Source: Acidisphaera sp035272265
GTDB taxonomy: Bacteria; Pseudomonadota; Alphaproteobacteria; Acetobacterales; Acetobacteraceae
NCBI GenBank assembly: GCA_035272265.1
Contig: DATEQV010000376.1
Coordinates: 1-12,196 of the forward strand
Reading direction: 5' to 3'
DNA length: 12,196 nucleotides
The notes beneath the pieces were generated by a model that was given only the letters and a program-made list of their open reading frames with translations, had not been told where the DNA came from and searched no databases. Position numbers and translations under genes: made by a program. Below are positions 1 through 6,275 of the stretch, one piece after another (the first letter of the stretch is position 1; each line of letters starts with the position of its first letter).

Positions 1-649
1 TCACCGCCATGGCCAGAGCGCCCCACACGGTCACACGCAGAGCGCCCTTGATCTTGTTCGCCCCGCCGGCCTGCGCGGCAAGCGTGCCGAGCACGGCGAG
101 AAAGATCAGCGTCGCGGCGGCGACACACACGGTCAGGTCGGTCTGCGGCGCAAGAACGGCGGTCAGCAGCGGCATGACGGCCCCGACGGTGAAGCTCGCC
201 GCCGACGCGGCCGCCGCCTGCAACGGCCGCGCCCTGACGGTCTCGCTGATGCCGAGCTCGTCGCGCGCGTGCGCGCCCAGCGCGTCATGCGCCATCAGCT
301 GTGCCGCCACCTGCTGCGCGAGACCGGCGTCCAGTCCGCGCTCGACATAGATGTCCGCCAGCTCCCGGCGCTCGGCCGGTTCGTCGATGTCGAGCCCCTT
401 CTGCTCGATCACCAGATCGGCCTTTTCGGTGTCCGCCTGCGAACTGACGGACACGTATTCGCCCGCGGCCATCGCCATCGCGCCCGCGGCGAGGCCGGCG
501 ACGCCGGCGAGAAGAACGTCGCCCCGGCTGGCATGCGCCGAGGCGACGCCGATCACCAGGCTCGCCGTCGACACCACGCCGTCATTGGCCCCCAGCACCG
601 CCGCGCGCAGCCATCCGATGCGGTGGCTGTGGTGGAATTCCTTGCGCAC
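1..649 (-). CDS. VIT1/CCC1-family Fe2+/Mn2+ transporter, 3' end beyond window
   Basis: Predicted inner-membrane transporter of the VIT1/CCC1/nodulin-21 family (COG1814), which moves Fe2+ or Mn2+ out of the cytosol. I translated it by hand. A GTG start at 649 gives an N-terminus ending in HHSHRIGWLRAAVLGANDG, the family signature; Asp23 in GANDG corresponds to the essential acidic residue of helix 1. Helix 2 carries AMAMAAGEYVSVSSQ (residues 57-71), with the conserved Met and Glu. A Glu-rich cytoplasmic helical region follows (about 72-135), matching the metal-binding domain between helices 2 and 3. Hydrophobic helices then run to the last visible residues, VWGALAMAV. About 216 residues are visible of the usual ~230, so only the last helix is cut. 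GGAG sits 7 bases before the GTG. The gene starts 61 bp after the Cache gene and is probably in its operon. Family assignment is firm; iron as the substrate is an inference. Confidence 0.88.
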   Translation of the reverse strand, partial: MRKEFHHSHRIGWLRAAVLGANDGVVSTASLVIGVASAHASRGDVLLAGVAGLAAGAMAMAAGEYVSVSSQADTEKADLVIEQKGLDIDEPAERRELADIYVERGLDAGLAQQVAAQLMAHDALGAHARDELGISETVRARPLQAAAASAASFTVGAVMPLLTAVLAPQTDLTVCVAAATLIFLAVLGTLAAQAGGANKIKGALRVTVWGALAMAV

Positions 650-710
650 GATGCCGCTCCGCCTGTGTTGCCGCGAGGCGGCGGCGACGTCGCCGGCCGC
701 GCCCCGCCGT

Positions 711-1163
711 CTACTTGTAGTACCCGACGCCGCAGACGTGGCCGGCGACGCGGGTGACGAACGTCACCTTCTGCGCCGGCTGGTGCGTGGTCGGACGCTG
801 CCACATGTAGTCCACCGCGATCACCTGGCCCTCGCGCGCCACCGCCATCATCTCGCGGCCGAAGGCGACGCCGTCGATGTCGTAGATGTCCTGGATGTTG
901 CGGCCGATCTGCGCGGGGTCGATATGCGCGTCCACGCGGCCGTTGTTGCGGGCACAGAACACGTACAGGTCGCCCTGGTGGAACCCCTCCGCGCCGCTGT
1001 TGAAGTCTGCGATCGCCTTGGGCTCGTTGGCGCGCATCGCGGCGACCGCGCGGTCCAGCATCGCGCGCGCGGCGGCCGCGGTGTCCTCCGGGGCCGCCGC
1101 CATTGCGCCGGCGGCCAGCAGCAGCGCGAAGGCGGCCGGCAGGAGTCGAGCGGCAAGCCTCAT
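711..1163 (-). CDS. Exported single-Cache-domain protein
   Basis: A 150-residue protein with a signal peptide (residues 1 to about 24, cleavage near AMAAAPED) followed by one small Cache domain. The domain is recognisable from the DIDGVAFGREMMAVAREG stretch (about 95-112), the VDYMWQRP stretch (117-124) and the C-terminal VAGHVCGVGYYK. Stand-alone Cache_2 proteins of this kind are periplasmic small-molecule-binding proteins with no signalling domain of their own; the ligand is unknown. It has two cysteines, Cys70 and Cys144, and no CXXCH, so it is not a c-type cytochrome, though a disulfide is possible. The reading frame stays open upstream to 1322, but the start at 1163 has a strong GGGAGGA ribosome site 7 bases away and places the signal peptide at the N-terminus. 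It lies 40 bp after the heme-porin gene and 61 bp before the VIT gene, suggesting co-transcription. A periplasmic sensor or accessory role is inference. Confidence 0.82.
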   Translation of the reverse strand: MRLAARLLPAAFALLLAAGAMAAAPEDTAAAARAMLDRAVAAMRANEPKAIADFNSGAEGFHQGDLYVFCARNNGRVDAHIDPAQIGRNIQDIYDIDGVAFGREMMAVAREGQVIAVDYMWQRPTTHQPAQKVTFVTRVAGHVCGVGYYK

Positions 1164-1203
1164 GGTCCGTCCTCCCGGGGGATTTGCTGTTCGCCTGCGT
1201 CCG

Positions 1204-2577
1204 CTAGAAGATCCACCAGGCGAACAGATACAGCGTGTTGTTGGCGCTCGCGTTGCGTCCGTAGCCGTCGTAGTTGGTCGTCCCGCCGTTGAATTGCGGA
1301 TACAGCACGTACTGGACGCCAAAGCGCATGTTCACGAACGGCGCGCCCCAGCTGTCTGCCTTGCCGAACGGCACCCAGTCCGCCTGCAGGATGATCGCCT
1401 TCGAGTTCGGCTTGCCGTTGGCGCTGCCGGTGAGCGGCGCCGCCGGATACAGTAGCGGGTCGGCCTTGCCCCAGGTCTGCTGATAGCCGATCGAGGCACC
1501 GTAGGTCTGCTGGTAGAAATACGTCAGCGTGGCCCGGAACTGGTTGAGGTTGTTGTTCCCCTGGCTCGCCGCGCCGGTGTTGAACGCGCCGATGAGGTTC
1601 TGGCTCTCCCACGCCTGGATCGCGTAGGCCGTCAGCGTGTGCGTGCCGTCGCCGAGGAACTGATAGCCGCCGTCGATCGCGTAGTCGGTGTATCTGTTCT
1701 GGCCCATCGAGCCGTCCGCGGTGCGCTCGCCGGTCGCCGGATTGATGTTCGCGTACAGGAACAGCCCGCCGACATAGAGCGACTGGTTGTTCCAGTCCCA
1801 TTCATACGCGACGCGAGCGTATGGCGCCGGACTGCCGGTCGAGCCCGGCCCGTAGCTCGTGCCGGTATATTTCAGCAGCGACGGGCCGTAGGTGTTGTAG
1901 AAGCCGCCTTCCAGATACAGCGCCCGGTCGTACCACGCGTACAGCGTGGTGCCGATCGTGTTGCCGATCAGCGCGCCGGTGATCAGCGGGCCGGAGATCG
2001 GCACCGGCGCCAGCGCGGACGCGACGTACGGGAAGCCCCACGCATAGCTCGAGTTGTACGGGTCCTGCACCGTCGGGCCGTTGTTGACGTCCATGCCGAC
2101 GCGCAGGTCGGTGTCGCCGACGTCGAACGACGTGGTCGCCTTGATGTCGGTGTTGTCGAGCTTCGACTGGCTGGTGATGCCGTCGAACGTGAGCTGCACC
2201 ATCCCGCCCAGCCAGTCGGTCACCCGCCCGGCGATGAACAGGCTGATCTGGTCCATCGCGAAGTTGCCGTTGGCGCCGTAGTGCTGCGCGGCGGGCATCC
2301 CCTGGCCCTGGTTGGTGTTCGTGTACGAGCCCAGCAGCATCAGCGAGACCGGCAGGTGCGACGCCCAGCCCTCGCCGCCCGTCGTCGTGTAGCCGCCGAT
2401 CTTGAACGCGCGTCCGTACGGCGTCAGCACGGGGCCGAATGCGCCGACATGGCACGCGGTGCAGGGCTGGCCGGTCTGCTGCGCGAAGGCCGGGATCGCG
2501 CGTGCCGGGGTGACCGCGAGCGCGGCCCCCAGCAGCGCGACGGCGAGGACCGTCAGCCGACGCAGCGCGACGCCCAT
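1204..2577 (-). CDS. Cyc2-like fused monoheme cytochrome-porin (outer membrane)
   Basis: A 457-residue protein. Residues 1-27 form a signal peptide. The mature N-terminus reads IPAFAQQTGQPCTACH, with a single CXXCH heme site at residues 39-43, followed by LTPYGRAFKIGGYT. The remaining ~390 residues are rich in Gly, Asn, Tyr and Trp with alternating hydrophobic residues, and end in ...LFAWWIF, a typical outer-membrane beta-barrel terminus with a final Phe. Cys39 and Cys42 are the only cysteines. This architecture (short heme segment plugged into a porin, 400-480 residues) and the xPxFAxQTGxxCxxCH motif match the Cyc2 fused cytochrome-porins, which oxidise extracellular Fe(II). Related cytochrome-porins also occur in bacteria not known to oxidise iron, so the substrate is unproven. 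GGAAGGA precedes the ATG. It begins 25 bp after the cytochrome c gene, its likely periplasmic electron partner. Fold confidence is high, Cyc2 orthology moderate. Confidence 0.8.
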   Translation of the reverse strand: MGVALRRLTVLAVALLGAALAVTPARAIPAFAQQTGQPCTACHVGAFGPVLTPYGRAFKIGGYTTTGGEGWASHLPVSLMLLGSYTNTNQGQGMPAAQHYGANGNFAMDQISLFIAGRVTDWLGGMVQLTFDGITSQSKLDNTDIKATTSFDVGDTDLRVGMDVNNGPTVQDPYNSSYAWGFPYVASALAPVPISGPLITGALIGNTIGTTLYAWYDRALYLEGGFYNTYGPSLLKYTGTSYGPGSTGSPAPYARVAYEWDWNNQSLYVGGLFLYANINPATGERTADGSMGQNRYTDYAIDGGYQFLGDGTHTLTAYAIQAWESQNLIGAFNTGAASQGNNNLNQFRATLTYFYQQTYGASIGYQQTWGKADPLLYPAAPLTGSANGKPNSKAIILQADWVPFGKADSWGAPFVNMRFGVQYVLYPQFNGGTTNYDGYGRNASANNTLYLFAWWIF

Positions 2578-2602
2578 GGCATTCGTCCTTCCGGGATCGC
2601 GC

Positions 2603-2977
2603 TCAGTGCAGCGTCGACAGATAGGCGATCAGGTTGGCGCGCTGGGTGGCGTCCTTCAGGCCCGGATAGGTCATCGTCGTGCCCGGGATCACGCCCTTCG
2701 GATTCGTCAGGTAGGTGTCTAGCTCGGCGGCGGTCCAGGTGACGCCCGAGGCCTTGTTGGCGGCCGAGTAGTGGAAGCCCTCGACCGATCCCGCCTTGCG
2801 GCCGACGATCCCGGCTAGGCTCGGGCCGGTCAGGGTGCGCCCCGGGGTGACCGAGTGGCAGACCGAGCACTGCGACTTGAAGACCGCCTGCCCCGCCGTC
2901 GCGTCCTGCGCGGCCGCTTGATGCGCGTGGAGCAGCACGGGGGAGGCAAGGAGAATAGCCAGGAGCATCGACCGCAT
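2603..2977 (-). CDS. Class I monoheme cytochrome c, periplasmic
   Basis: A 124-residue secreted cytochrome c. Residues 1-24 are a signal peptide (ending HAHQAAAQDA). Heme attaches at CSVCH (Cys37, Cys40, His41). GPSLAGIVGRKAG (51-63) is the usual loop of c2/mitochondrial-type cytochromes, and Met102 in IPGTTMTYPGLKD is the probable sixth heme ligand. The C-terminal helix is ANLIAYLSTLH. The open frame continues to 3052, but the start at 2977 puts the signal peptide first and has GGAG 8 bases upstream; the longer start would run into the FixK-like box. It is the first gene of the minus-strand set and lies 25 bp before the Cyc2-like gene. By analogy with Cyc2 systems it would carry electrons from the outer membrane to a terminal oxidase or bc1 complex; that role is inference. 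Confidence 0.9.
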   Translation of the reverse strand: MRSMLLAILLASPVLLHAHQAAAQDATAGQAVFKSQCSVCHSVTPGRTLTGPSLAGIVGRKAGSVEGFHYSAANKASGVTWTAAELDTYLTNPKGVIPGTTMTYPGLKDATQRANLIAYLSTLH

Positions 2978-3011
2978 CACGCTTTCTCCGTCGGAGTCGG
3001 GTTCAGTCACT

Positions 3012-3065
3012 ATCGTACGCGAAGTCGAGAACGCGACCTGCCGTGTCGGCATTGATCTGCGTCAA
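3012..3065 (-). promoter_or_regulatory. FixK/FNR-type box with candidate -10
   Basis: TTGATCTGCGTCAA at 3052-3065 fits the rhizobial FixK consensus TTGA-N6-TCAA exactly and the FNR consensus TTGAT-N4-ATCAA with one mismatch. Read on the minus strand it lies 75 bp upstream of the cytochrome c start. A possible -10 element, TACGAT, is at 3017-3012. Its distance from the box centre is larger than for a standard -41.5 activator site, so the transcription start is uncertain. If functional, the box would place the cytochrome/Cyc2-like operon under low-oxygen control. Confidence 0.5.
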
Positions 3066-3268
3066 GACCTTCGCGCAACGCTCCGTGTGCAGACAAGCCC
3101 GAAGCTGACGGGACGCTGACAAAGCGGGCGCGGATGCGATTGCAAATGATCCGCAACAGCGGTTGCGTGTGGAACGGTCGAGCGGATCGGCCGTGCCGGG
3201 CGAAAGGTGCGGTGCGCGCCGGCCGCTATAGCGGCGTCGGAGTGAGTATGTTCTCCACCTATTCCACC

Positions 3269-3342
3269 GTCATGGCCCGCGAAGGCGGACCATGACGAGA
3301 CCGAGATGAGTGCGATCACACTCAGATTGAAACCGCTCTAGC
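3269..3342. repeat. Intergenic palindromic repeat, copy A
   Basis: A hairpin (arms 3269-3280 and 3285-3296, 11 of 12 paired, loop GAAG) is followed by a tail ending GAAACCGCTCTAG. Positions 3285-3342 match copy B (7843-7900) at 52 of 58 bases by hand alignment. The tail also carries a small stem, TGAGTG...CACTCA. TTGAAA at 3327-3332 with TACGAC 18 bases downstream could serve as a weak promoter for the VOC gene. Confidence 0.75.
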
Positions 3343-3395
3343 CAGCGCCCTACGACTGCGGACGTCGGCTCTGCAACACGGGGAGGGACACCGCC

Positions 3396-3878
3396 ATGCT
3401 GACGATCACGCAGCATCTTTGGTTCGAGAAAGACATGGAGGCTGCGCTGCGCTTCTACACGTCGCTGGTACCGGGCTCGTCGGTCGCCTGGATCACGGCG
3501 TTGGCCGCCGACACGCCGAGCGGGCCGGCGGGCAGCGTCAGGCTCGCCGCCTTCACCATCGGCGACCAGCGCTACATGGCGATCGAGGCCGGGCCGCTCG
3601 ATCCGTTCAACCGCAGCTTCTCGATCCTGGTGGAATGCGACGACCAGGCCGAGATCGACCTTCTGTGGGATGCGCTCAGCGACGGCGGCACGGTGGCGCG
3701 CTGCGGATGGCTGCGGGACCGCTGGGGCCTGTCGTGGCAGATCGTGCCGCGGCGGCTGGGCGAGCTGATGCGCAACGCGACGCAAGATACGGCGCGGCGT
3801 GTCACCGCAGCGATGCTCGGGATGGTCAAGTTCGACATCGCCGGACTGGAGGCCGCGGCCAGCGGCGGCGGTGGCTGA
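3396..3878 (+). CDS. VOC-superfamily protein, PhnB-like (COG3865)
   Basis: A 160-residue cytosolic protein of the PhnB-like branch of the vicinal oxygen chelate fold (related to glyoxalase I and extradiol dioxygenases). Such proteins are often mis-annotated as 3-demethylubiquinone 3-methyltransferase. Family marks are the N-terminal ITQHLWFEKDMEAALRFYTS, the central FSILVECDDQAEIDLLWDAL (about 74-93), the CGWLRDRWGLSWQIVP stretch (about 104-119), and the C-terminal helix with MLGMVKFDIAGLEAA. The tryptophan-rich GLSWQIVP strand is the most diagnostic element. Its substrate is unknown. GGAGGG lies about 9 bases before the ATG. It is a single-gene unit converging on the E1-like gene, with 11 bp between stop codons and no obvious terminator hairpin, so transcripts may overlap. 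Confidence 0.85.
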   Translation: MLTITQHLWFEKDMEAALRFYTSLVPGSSVAWITALAADTPSGPAGSVRLAAFTIGDQRYMAIEAGPLDPFNRSFSILVECDDQAEIDLLWDALSDGGTVARCGWLRDRWGLSWQIVPRRLGELMRNATQDTARRVTAAMLGMVKFDIAGLEAAASGGGG

Positions 3879-3889
3879 GCGCGCCGACG

Positions 3890-6265
3890 TTATGGCAACA
3901 AGGCCTGCGCGCAGGCGTCCAGGATCGCGTCGGTATCGAGCCCGTATTCGCGGTACAGGTCGGGGATGTCGCCGCATTGTCCGAAGCGGTCCACGCCGAG
4001 CGGCACCACCCGATGCCCGCGCACCGAGCCGAGCCAGGACAGCGCGGCCGGATGCCCGTCCAGCACCGTCACCAGCGCGGCGTCCGCGGCGAGCGGCGCC
4101 AGCATCGTCTCGATGTGTCCCTTCGCGGAGCGGTCGCCGCCGCGTCGCGCCCGCGCGGCGGTGAGCCACCCGTGGTGCAGCCGGTCGGCGCTAGTCACGG
4201 CGAGCAGGCCCGCGCCCGGCTCGTCCTCGCGCAGCACCGCGAACGCCGCCTCGGCCTCCGGCGCGACCGGGCCCTGGCAGGCGACGGCGGCGCGCGCGCC
4301 GTACGCAGGCGGCACCACCCAGTGCGCGCCGGCGATGACGCTCGCGGGGTCGAGCGTGCGCTCGGGCTGCGGCAGCTGGCGGGTGGACAGGCGCAGCCAG
4401 ACCGACGAGCCGTCCGGCGCCTGCATGAACGCCAGCGCGTGGCGCAGCAGGATCGCCAGTTCGTCGGCGTAGGTCGGTTCGTACGCGGCGAGCCGGTCCT
4501 GCGCGATGCCGATCAGCGGGGTGTTGACGCTCTGGTGCTGCCCGCCCTCGGGCGCGAGCGTGAGCCCGGACGGCGTGGAGACCAGCAGGAACCGCGCGTC
4601 CTGGTAGCAGCCGTAGATCAGCGCATCGAGGCCGCGGTTGACGAACGGGTCGTACACCGTGCCGATCGGCAGCACGCGAGCGCCGTCGAGCGCGTGGCAC
4701 AGACCCGCGGCGGCGAGCAGCAGGAACAGGTTCTGCTCGGCGATCCCCAGCTCGATGTGCTGGCCCTTGGGACTCATCCCCCAGCGCTGCGCGGACGCCA
4801 GCTTGGCGTCGCGGAACACGTCGTTGCGGGTGTGACGATCGAAGATGCCGCGCCGGTTCACCCACGGGCCGAGGCTGGTGGACACGGTCACGTCCGGGCT
4901 GCTGGTGACGATGCGGGCGGCGAGCTCCGCGCACTCCCCCTGCCCGCGCCCGATCTCGGCGAGCAGGTCGCCGAACGCCGCCTGCGTGGAGACGCGCCGC
5001 CCGGCGGCGGGCCGGCCGGGCAGCTCGGCCGGAACGTGGATCACCGGGGCGCTCAGCGCGCGCCCGGTAGGGGTCAGCGGACGCGCAAAGGGGGCGGCAT
5101 CGAGCGCCGCGCGCATCGCCTCGGGCGACAGGTCGAGGCCTTCGAACGCGTCCCACTCGTGCCCCTCGCGGATGCCCATCACGATGCGGAACGCGTCCAT
5201 CTGGTCGCGCGTCATCAGCCCGGCATGGTTGTCCTTGTGGCCGGCGAAGGGCAGGCCCATGCCCTTGATCGTGTACGCAATGAAACAGGTCGGCTGGTCG
5301 CTGGACTCGGCCTCGCGGAAGGTCTCGATCAGCGTCTCGATGTCGTGCCCGCCGAGGTTGGTCATCAGGGCGGCCAGCTCGTCGTCGTTCAGCGCGTCCA
5401 CGATGGCGCGCACGCCGCGCGAGCGTCCAACATCGGCCAGCACCGCCTGCCGCCACGCCGCGCCGCCCTGGAAGGTCAGCGCGGAGTAGAGGCTGTTGGG
5501 ACAGTCGTCGATCCAGCGGCGCAGCGCGTCGCCGCCCGGACGCGCGAAGGCGGCCTGCAGCTTGCGGCCGTATTTCAGCGTCACCGCGTGCCAGCCCATG
5601 TCGCGGAACAGGCCTTCGATGCGGCCGAACAGCCGGTCGGGCACGACGGAATCCAGGCTCTGGCGGTTGTAGTCGACCACCCACCAGACGTTGCGCACGT
5701 CGTGCTTCCAGCCCTCCAGCAGGGCCTCGTAGATGTTGCCCTCGTCGAGCTCCGCGTCGCCCGCGATGGCGATGTGCCGGCCGGTGGGCAGGCGCTCGTC
5801 GCGCAAGCCGTGCAGGCGCACGTAGTCCTGCATCAGCGCGCTGAACGTGGTGATCGCGACGCCGAGGCCGACCGAGCCCGTCGAGTAGTCGATCTCCGGC
5901 CCGTCCTTCATTCGGCTCGGGTAGCTCTGCGCGCCGCCGAACGCGCGCAGGCCCTCCATCTTGTCGCGCGTCTGCCGGCCGAGCAGGTAGTTGATCGCGT
6001 GCAGCACGGGCGACGCGTGCGGCTTGACCGCGACGCGGTCCTGCGGCTGCAGCAGCTCGAAATACAGCGCGGTCATGATCGAGACGACCGAGGCGCACGA
6101 GGCCTGGTGCCCGCCGACCTTCAGCCCGTCGCGCGAGGGCCGCAGGTGGTTGGCGTTGTGGATCGTCCACGCCGACAGCCACAGCAGCTTGCGCTCGATC
6201 TGGTGCAGCGCCTCCAGCCGCTCGGGCGGCAGGACGTGGACCGGCGGTGTGGCGACTTCGCTCAT
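3890..6265 (-). CDS. Homodimeric 2-oxoacid dehydrogenase E1-like / transketolase-family ThDP enzyme
   Basis: A 791-residue enzyme of the AceE/MdeB group (COG2609), which uses thiamine diphosphate to decarboxylate 2-oxo acids. The N-terminal pyrophosphate domain has GGHQASCASVVSIMTALYFE (51-70), the ThDP/Mg motif from GDAELDEG (169-176) to DYNRQSLD (198-205), and the AceE-like IKGMGLPF (333-340). The pyrimidine-binding domain carries LGIAEQNL (506-513), where Glu510 is the expected activating glutamate, and a QHQS motif (576-579). The C-terminal domain ends LGVDRFGQCGDIPDLYREYG, as in AceE. It is about 95 residues shorter than E. coli AceE. No E2 or E3 gene is in the window, so it may be a stand-alone decarboxylase or work with distant partners; MdeB-like 2-oxobutyrate activity is one possibility. 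It starts 10 bp after nnr without a clear ribosome site, suggesting translational coupling. Confidence 0.82.
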   Translation of the reverse strand: MSEVATPPVHVLPPERLEALHQIERKLLWLSAWTIHNANHLRPSRDGLKVGGHQASCASVVSIMTALYFELLQPQDRVAVKPHASPVLHAINYLLGRQTRDKMEGLRAFGGAQSYPSRMKDGPEIDYSTGSVGLGVAITTFSALMQDYVRLHGLRDERLPTGRHIAIAGDAELDEGNIYEALLEGWKHDVRNVWWVVDYNRQSLDSVVPDRLFGRIEGLFRDMGWHAVTLKYGRKLQAAFARPGGDALRRWIDDCPNSLYSALTFQGGAAWRQAVLADVGRSRGVRAIVDALNDDELAALMTNLGGHDIETLIETFREAESSDQPTCFIAYTIKGMGLPFAGHKDNHAGLMTRDQMDAFRIVMGIREGHEWDAFEGLDLSPEAMRAALDAAPFARPLTPTGRALSAPVIHVPAELPGRPAAGRRVSTQAAFGDLLAEIGRGQGECAELAARIVTSSPDVTVSTSLGPWVNRRGIFDRHTRNDVFRDAKLASAQRWGMSPKGQHIELGIAEQNLFLLLAAAGLCHALDGARVLPIGTVYDPFVNRGLDALIYGCYQDARFLLVSTPSGLTLAPEGGQHQSVNTPLIGIAQDRLAAYEPTYADELAILLRHALAFMQAPDGSSVWLRLSTRQLPQPERTLDPASVIAGAHWVVPPAYGARAAVACQGPVAPEAEAAFAVLREDEPGAGLLAVTSADRLHHGWLTAARARRGGDRSAKGHIETMLAPLAADAALVTVLDGHPAALSWLGSVRGHRVVPLGVDRFGQCGDIPDLYREYGLDTDAILDACAQALLP

Positions 6266-6275
6266 ACCGGCCAGT

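Larger units (their letters stand above)
2978..3395. other. Divergent intergenic regulatory region
   Basis: These 418 bp separate the cytochrome operon (leftward) from the VOC gene (rightward). I see no convincing gene here. They contain a FixK/FNR-like box (3052-3065), an inverted repeat with 6-bp arms and a 4-bp loop (3152-3167), a perfect 14-bp palindrome (3222-3235), and intergenic repeat copy A (about 3269-3342). The short open frame at 3062-3319 on the minus strand crosses repeat A, has no recognisable features and is probably not coding. Confidence 0.6.

Noticed and set aside
2978..3052. A longer N-terminus for cytochrome c, starting at 3052
   Set aside because: It would put 25 polar residues before the signal peptide and start at the edge of the FixK-like box. 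The start at 2977 has a good ribosome site.
1204..3065. An Mtr/Pio-type porin with multiheme cytochrome
   Set aside because: There is only one CXXCH in the porin and one in the small cytochrome, and no decaheme gene, so the system is not of the MtrAB/PioAB type as far as the window shows.
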